Source: Trinickia caryophylli (GTDB lineage: Bacteria > Pseudomonadota > Gammaproteobacteria > Burkholderiales > Burkholderiaceae). Taken from it: DNA of 64,000 nt. Below the pieces are notes generated by a model that saw only the letters and a list, made by a program, of their open reading frames with translations, searched no databases and was not told where the DNA came from. Where the stretch lies: the NCBI RefSeq assembly GCF_034424545.1, contig NZ_CP139971.1, positions 434,001-498,000 on the forward strand, written 5' to 3'. Position numbers and translations under genes: made by a program. Positions 59,935 through 64,000 of the stretch are shown one piece after another (positions within the stretch are counted from its first letter, which is position 1; every line of letters starts with the position of its first letter).

Positions 59935-59986
59935 CGCCTTCGAACGTCGAACGTCGACCCTGTCCTTCAGATTCTCGGTGCCCGAC

Positions 59987-60445
59987 TCAGTGGCCGAAGT
60001 AGATCGAACAAATCGGCCCACCCGTGCAGGACGCATCGCGCGAGCCTTTGAGCGGCATCGTCGCCGGCATCGCCGCCCCCGCCTCCGATCTGACTTCGGG
60101 CGTGCCGCCCATCGAATCGGACGGTTGCGCGGCCGGCGTGGCATTCATCGATCCGTCCGATTGCGCGAGCGCCGCATGGCGCTGATCGACGATACGCTGC
60201 GCCGCCCAAAGGTTGTCCGGATAGTGGTACCAATCGCGCGGGTTGTAGCCTGCCGCGACGAGTTCGGCGAGTTCCGCCTTGACGGCTGCCCGCGTCGGCG
60301 ATCCGGCCGCCGCTTCGCCGACGCGGGCGGCCGGATCGCGGCTTTGCGCCTGTGCGCCCATCGCCCCGAAAAGCGCGGAGCACGCAATGAAAGATGTGCC
60401 CAGCGCCGCGTGCCACGAACGGGCGCGGAAAAGAGACTGTCGCAT
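59987..60445 (-). CDS. DUF4148 domain-containing exported protein
   Basis: A 152-residue protein with a signal peptide of about 35 residues (ending GAQAQ) and a DUF4148 core in which TRAAVKAELAELVAAGYNPRDWYHYPDNL is diagnostic. DUF4148 proteins are short exported proteins abundant in Burkholderia relatives, of unknown role. The tail is Pro/Met/Ala-rich with two Cys near the end (SCTGGPICSIYFGH). The ATG at 60445 follows CAGGAG; a 71-residue longer frame is spurious. Confidence 0.87.
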   Translation of the reverse strand: MRQSLFRARSWHAALGTSFIACSALFGAMGAQAQSRDPAARVGEAAAGSPTRAAVKAELAELVAAGYNPRDWYHYPDNLWAAQRIVDQRHAALAQSDGSMNATPAAQPSDSMGGTPEVRSEAGAAMPATMPLKGSRDASCTGGPICSIYFGH

Positions 60446-60628
60446 GATTTGACTCCTGGCGTAACGACTTCGAACAACATCGAATTGCGAGGGCGCACGA
60501 AGGCGCCCGTGGTTCCGCAGTTTGGTCAGGAGAACGAAACGTCCGGCGGACGGCAACGACTGGGTTCCTCGACTTCCCTGCTCGCTTGTTATTTCGGTTT
60601 CGCGGGGCACGTGGTTACAGCCGGAAGC
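60446..60628. other. Intergenic region, promoter of the DUF4148 gene
   Basis: About 180 bases between the DUF4148 start and the terminator of the DUF2334 operon. No gene is seen. Confidence 0.4.
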
Positions 60629-60676
60629 AAAAACGGCCGAGCCGCCACCGCAAGCCATGGCCCGCAGTGGCGGCTC
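60629..60676 (-). terminator. Rho-independent terminator of the DUF2334 operon
   Basis: On the minus strand a 10-bp stem (GAGCCGCCAC/GTGGCGGCTC, positions 60667-60676 and 60639-60648) with an 18-base loop is followed by GGCCGTTTTTGC. It lies 47 bases after the DUF2334 stop. Confidence 0.8.
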
Positions 60677-60722
60677 GACGAAGAAAAAGCGCGATCGAAC
60701 AGAGCCGAAAACGACAGTCGCG

Positions 60723-62366
60723 TTATTTCACGGTATCCGGGCTCACCCAGGTAAAGCCGAGCTTGGTAACGCCCTGCACGATGCTCTTGAAATCGGCGAG
60801 ACCGGGCGTGCCGAGGTCGGGTTCCAGCCAGAACGGATGGAAGAAGAACGAAGCAAATCCGTCCCGGATCGTAAGCGCGTATTGCGCATTCGTGTAGAGA
60901 TCCTGCCACGTATAAGTCAGGCACGAGTATGGATCGATGCTGCAGATGTTGTACTCGATGTTGCCGAGATTTTCCGGCAGGACGCGCTGACCGTAGTAGT
61001 CGTTGTTGATGATGTACGGGAAGAACTGTCCAACGGCATAGTCGTGATTCGCAGCGGTCGAATTCAGGCTCGTGGGGTTATCCGACGTGTAATACACGAC
61101 GCGCTGATACGTCGTCTTGAACAGCGGCAACGTAGCCTTCATCGCAAGCGGCGAAGCCTGATAATGCGGGGTTTCCCACGCGAACGGCGTGTAGCCGTTG
61201 GTCGTGAATTCGAGCAGCCCGGCGCTCAGCCGGCTGGTTGCCCACTGCAGCGAATCCTCGTCCACGGGACGATTCTGCGTCGCCAGCCAGAACTCGAAAT
61301 CATTTCCGCTCACCGCGTTTTCCCGGTTCGGCGTCGAGTTGTATTGATGCGTGTAGCCATGCATCACGATCTTCCCGCCGCGAGCAAGCGCATAGTTCAG
61401 CGCTTTCTTCAGCCCTGTTGCCTGCGAGAGATGAACGGTCAGCGGCACTCCATTGTTGTAGGCGCCGAGCGGATCCATATAGAGCGGAATGGTCGCGATC
61501 GAGAACGGGATGCGCAGGCTGTAGAGATAGTCGGTCAGCGATTTCATCGACGAGGTCGTCGTAAAGGCGTTGACGTCCTCGAAGCGGACCATCGCGCGGT
61601 GCAATACGGGCTGGTTGGTGCCGAGAATATCGTGCAGCAGGTCGCAGATCACCAGATAGCGGTCGCGGGGGCCGATGTAGGAGAACGGCATGTCCGCGAA
61701 GTACCAGAAGTTGCCCGAGCGCATCACGTACGGCGCGACCGCCCCCGTCTGGCTATCCTTGATGGATACAAGCGCGCTGGCCTTCGTGGCATCGGACACC
61801 GCCGTGACGCCGATGTCGGGATCCGCGCTGACCACGCCCGTATTGGCATCGAAGGCGTAGTACTTCACCATGTTCATATTCTTGTAGACGACCGTATCGA
61901 AGAAATCCGGCGTCGGATTCGAGGTCGATGGTGCGCTGGCGAGCCCGTGCAGGCCCGTAAACGTAAAGCCGTAACGCGACGTGAAGTTGTACGCCGAATT
62001 CCATGCAAGCTGCCATAGGTTGTATTTGAACCAGACGACGGTCTTGTTCGTCACGGCGACGTCCGCAAGAAACGCGGACGGAACCAGGTTGTCGTAATAG
62101 TCGCCGAGATAGAATGCCGCCTGATAGTTCTCGATAGTGCCGGCCGTGTAGCTGCCGACGGGCGCGAGCGTGACGTTGGTATTGAAGTGGCCCAGCAGGT
62201 TACGCAACATGATCGCGTAGGCAAGTCCGAGCTTGCTGTACGGATCGTTGGCCGGCGCGTCGTAGAGCACCAGAACTTTGGCCGTAGTCGTTTGTGCCTG
62301 CACACCCGGGATCTGGACAAAAACGAGCCCGATCGCCAGCATGCATGCGAGCAGTATCTTTTTCAT
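60723..62366 (-). CDS. Secreted DUF2334 (polysaccharide-deacetylase-like) protein
   Basis: A 547-residue exported protein: signal peptide about 1-25 (ending VQAQ), an N-terminal domain (KVLVLYDAPANDPYSKLGLAYAIMLRNLLGHF in parts) that resembles glycosyl-hydrolase/transferase accessory domains, and from about 255 a DUF2334 deacetylase-like NodB-fold domain: VLHRAMVRFEDVNAF (metal Asp), PFSIATIPLYMDP, KIVMHGYTHQYNS (HxxxH) and FAWETPHYQAS. It probably deacetylates an extracellular polysaccharide. The ATG at 62366 follows GAGGATG. It is less GC-rich and more Asn/Tyr-rich than its neighbours. A small exported protein lies 21 bases upstream. Confidence 0.82.
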   Translation of the reverse strand: MKKILLACMLAIGLVFVQIPGVQAQTTTAKVLVLYDAPANDPYSKLGLAYAIMLRNLLGHFNTNVTLAPVGSYTAGTIENYQAAFYLGDYYDNLVPSAFLADVAVTNKTVVWFKYNLWQLAWNSAYNFTSRYGFTFTGLHGLASAPSTSNPTPDFFDTVVYKNMNMVKYYAFDANTGVVSADPDIGVTAVSDATKASALVSIKDSQTGAVAPYVMRSGNFWYFADMPFSYIGPRDRYLVICDLLHDILGTNQPVLHRAMVRFEDVNAFTTTSSMKSLTDYLYSLRIPFSIATIPLYMDPLGAYNNGVPLTVHLSQATGLKKALNYALARGGKIVMHGYTHQYNSTPNRENAVSGNDFEFWLATQNRPVDEDSLQWATSRLSAGLLEFTTNGYTPFAWETPHYQASPLAMKATLPLFKTTYQRVVYYTSDNPTSLNSTAANHDYAVGQFFPYIINNDYYGQRVLPENLGNIEYNICSIDPYSCLTYTWQDLYTNAQYALTIRDGFASFFFHPFWLEPDLGTPGLADFKSIVQGVTKLGFTWVSPDTVK

Positions 62367-62387
62367 GATGGTCATCCTCGTTTTCGT

Positions 62388-62657
62388 TCATTCGCGTTCG
62401 TACGTGCCGTCCAGCGCGCGGAAGCGGTTGGACGTAAAGCGCGACGGCATGCCTCGCCCATGGTCCACCTCCCATTTCTCCAGATCGGGAATGCCCGGCA
62501 TGACCTGGGTTGCCACGGCCGGCTTCGGCGGCGGCGTGACACGCTTTGCCGTCGCGGCCGCCTCGCCGTGTGTCGCGGCGCCCGCGCAAACGGGCAATGC
62601 ACTCAATGCGATCGCAAGGGCTGCAATCGGCCCCATGAAGTAACGTGCGGATTTCAA
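62388..62657 (-). CDS. Small exported protein of unknown function
   Basis: An 89-residue protein with a likely signal peptide (KSARYFMGPIAALAIALSAL, cleavage near CAGAA) and a short mature part rich in Pro and Ala ending IPDLEKWEVDHGRGMPSRF then TSNRFRALDGTYERE. I use the TTG at 62657, which has GGGAG six bases upstream; an ATG at 62636 would remove the basic start of the signal. It is co-transcribed with the DUF2334 gene and may be its partner. No family is recognised. Confidence 0.6.
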   Translation of the reverse strand: MKSARYFMGPIAALAIALSALPVCAGAATHGEAAATAKRVTPPPKPAVATQVMPGIPDLEKWEVDHGRGMPSRFTSNRFRALDGTYERE

Positions 62658-63088
62658 GGATGGCTCCCGAAAGGTTGTGCACCGGCTCGCGGCGAAATGC
62701 GAGCAACACGCGGACAAGACGGCCATGTGCTCGCCCTCCCCGTGCCCTCGCGGCATCGGCGCGCCGATGGCGCGCAGCCGCAGCCTTGGTTCCGCACGTC
62801 GTCAATGCTCAGATGAATTGTCACTGGGCCAGTAACATATTCGGCCAGCAGACGGGACGCACGGATGCGGCGTAGCGTGAGAACGGCTTACGCACTGCCC
62901 TAGCATCACGCGTCGACATACGGCGTGAAAGCAGTCTGTCAACTCGCGTTGCGATTTTGCAGCCGGGGTAAAAGAAGCGGTGTGCAGCAGCGAACACAAA
63001 AGGGGCGATGCCGCTGCGGCCCACGGAGCGCGGGCACCCTGAAGCCGCGTGAGAGGGCCGTCCGGGAGAGGAGGAGTGTGTGGCGCGC
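62658..63088. other. Intergenic region upstream of the DUF2334 operon
   Basis: About 430 bases between the small exported protein and the end of the HAD gene. Frames seen there are short or shadow-like. The operon promoter should lie here; nothing more specific was seen. Confidence 0.4.
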
Positions 63089-63850
63089 CTATCGCGTGGC
63101 GGCGAGCACTCGCTCGCCGTGCCAGCGTCGCAGGGTGGCAAGATCGATCCAGCCGGGCCCGCCGTTGTCTTCGGGTAGCGGCGTGTGGGGCTCACCGAGA
63201 TGAGCGATCACGGCCAGCGCGTCGTCGAAGCGATGGTTTCGCGTATAGGCAGTCGGCGTCACGATTACGGGAACATGCGCCGCCGATGCCGCGCGCACGC
63301 CGTTTTCCGAATCCTCGAATGCGATGCAGCGCGCGCCGTCGAGGCCAAGCGCCGCCAGCACGGCATAGTAGACATCGGGGGCCGGTTTCTTGACCGGCGT
63401 GGTCGACGCGTCGCACACGGCCGCGAACCGCTCGCGCCACGCGGCGCCGAAAGGCGCACTCAACAACGCGTCCAGATTGGCCGGTGTGGTGGTCGTGGCG
63501 ATCGCCACCGGCAGGCCCGCCTCGTTGGCTTCATCGATCAGCCGCGCAATGCCGGGGCGCAACGCCAATGCGCCGCCTCGCACGCGCTCGGCATAGTAGC
63601 GCGTCTTGATGGCGTGCAGGGCGTCGACCGTTTCCGCCGCCTTCGCGCCCGCCGCTTCTTCGGGCTCGATGCAACGCCAATAATGGAGGATCCGCTCCTT
63701 GCCGCCCGCGATGTCGAGCAGCCGTGTATAGAGCGGCTCGTCCCAGTGCCAGTCGAGCCCGACTTCGGCGAAGGCCGCATTGAAAGCATGGCGATGCGCG
63801 GATTCGGTATCCGCGAGCGTGCCGTCCACGTCGAAAATCAGGGCTTCCAT
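63089..63850 (-). CDS. HAD superfamily hydrolase, CbbY/phosphoglycolate-phosphatase-like
   Basis: A 253-residue HAD phosphatase. Motif I is [16 protein letters not shown] with the nucleophile Asp8 and acid Asp10; the cap follows. Motif II is [11 protein letters not shown], Lys is in [13 protein letters not shown] and the last Asp pair is in [17 protein letters not shown]. CbbY-type enzymes dephosphorylate sugar bisphosphates such as xylulose-1,5-bisphosphate; the closest use here is unknown. The ATG at 63850 has AGAGGAG six bases upstream; two earlier in-frame starts are less well placed. Confidence 0.9.
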   Translation of the reverse strand: MEALIFDVDGTLADTESAHRHAFNAAFAEVGLDWHWDEPLYTRLLDIAGGKERILHYWRCIEPEEAAGAKAAETVDALHAIKTRYYAERVRGGALALRPGIARLIDEANEAGLPVAIATTTTPANLDALLSAPFGAAWRERFAAVCDASTTPVKKPAPDVYYAVLAALGLDGARCIAFEDSENGVRAASAAHVPVIVTPTAYTRNHRFDDALAVIAHLGEPHTPLPEDNGGPGWIDLATLRRWHGERVLAATR

Positions 63851-64000
63851 GCGCATCTCCTCTGAAAGCTGGGCGGCATGCGCACCGCGCGCGGCAACTG
63901 CCGCGCGGCCGCGCTCGGTAAGCCGAACCACCGCGATTTCGACCTAGCTTAGCCAGTCACGGAACGCGCGTGAATTCACGATTTCTTTGGCCGTCGTTAA

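Overview
The window is GC-rich, tightly packed bacterial DNA. Gene content points to a Burkholderia-sensu-lato member of the Burkholderiaceae: a DUF4148 protein, PsiF repeats, LacI/LysR/AraC-controlled sugar-acid and amine catabolic clusters, a PHB depolymerase and a T6SS Tle3-type lipase. I cannot name the species. No rRNA, tRNA, CRISPR array or intact insertion sequence was seen.

Layout. 1-2500: tail of an MBL-fold hydrolase, a TetR regulator with two operator-like palindromes, a YciI-like protein overlapping tag (3-methyladenine DNA glycosylase I), and a second TetR regulator. 2500-3330: long stretch without a convincing gene. 3330-13575: an R-body (reb) island, the most notable system here. 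It holds a Crp/Fnr regulator and a sigma-70-family factor, both with hairpins over the translation start, four RebB-family proteins, a longer divergent Reb-like protein, two membrane proteins, a PHB depolymerase, a phasin-like protein, a secreted orphan, a T4-type lysozyme, two unknown small genes, a strong terminator and a convergent orphan histidine kinase with an RsbRD-like N-terminus. R-bodies are extendable protein ribbons released on lysis, so a lysozyme and membrane proteins in the same locus suggest a self-contained make-and-release cassette.

13800-24200: PsiF-repeat protein; a LacI-controlled aldolase plus MFS pair with two operators; a NinX-like/endonuclease/phospholipase D-VTT operon; an SDR; and a divergent AhpD-like/AraC pair. 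24269-25984: two genes in locally AT-rich DNA that look like injected effectors, one with a CheD/CNF-type Thr-Cys-His deamidase arrangement and one M91 zinc protease. 26553-38932: an 11-gene minus-strand run (aldehyde dehydrogenase, HAD, amine oxidase, peptide/opine-type ABC transporter, three-subunit HcnABC/LhpBEF-like dehydrogenase, minimal AraC) with most starts overlapping the previous stop. It is probably for uptake and oxidation of an amine, imino acid or opine. A deletion-fused remnant of a FitAB/VapBC toxin-antitoxin pair lies beside it.

39500-43433: acetyltransferase, 2-hydroxyacid dehydrogenase, class III aminotransferase and Lrp regulator. 43484-48937: T6SS lipase tle3 followed by two copies of the adaptor tla3; the second is broken at its N-terminus but nearly identical to the first at its C-terminus. 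No VgrG or obvious immunity gene is present. 49425-59891: dicarboxylate and sugar-acid catabolism: LysR, D-malate/tartrate dehydrogenase, semialdehyde dehydrogenase and MFS, then a LacI-controlled galactarate-type dehydratase, transporter and HpcH/HpaI aldolase. 59987-63850: DUF4148 protein, a two-gene secreted DUF2334 operon with a clear terminator, and a CbbY-like HAD phosphatase.
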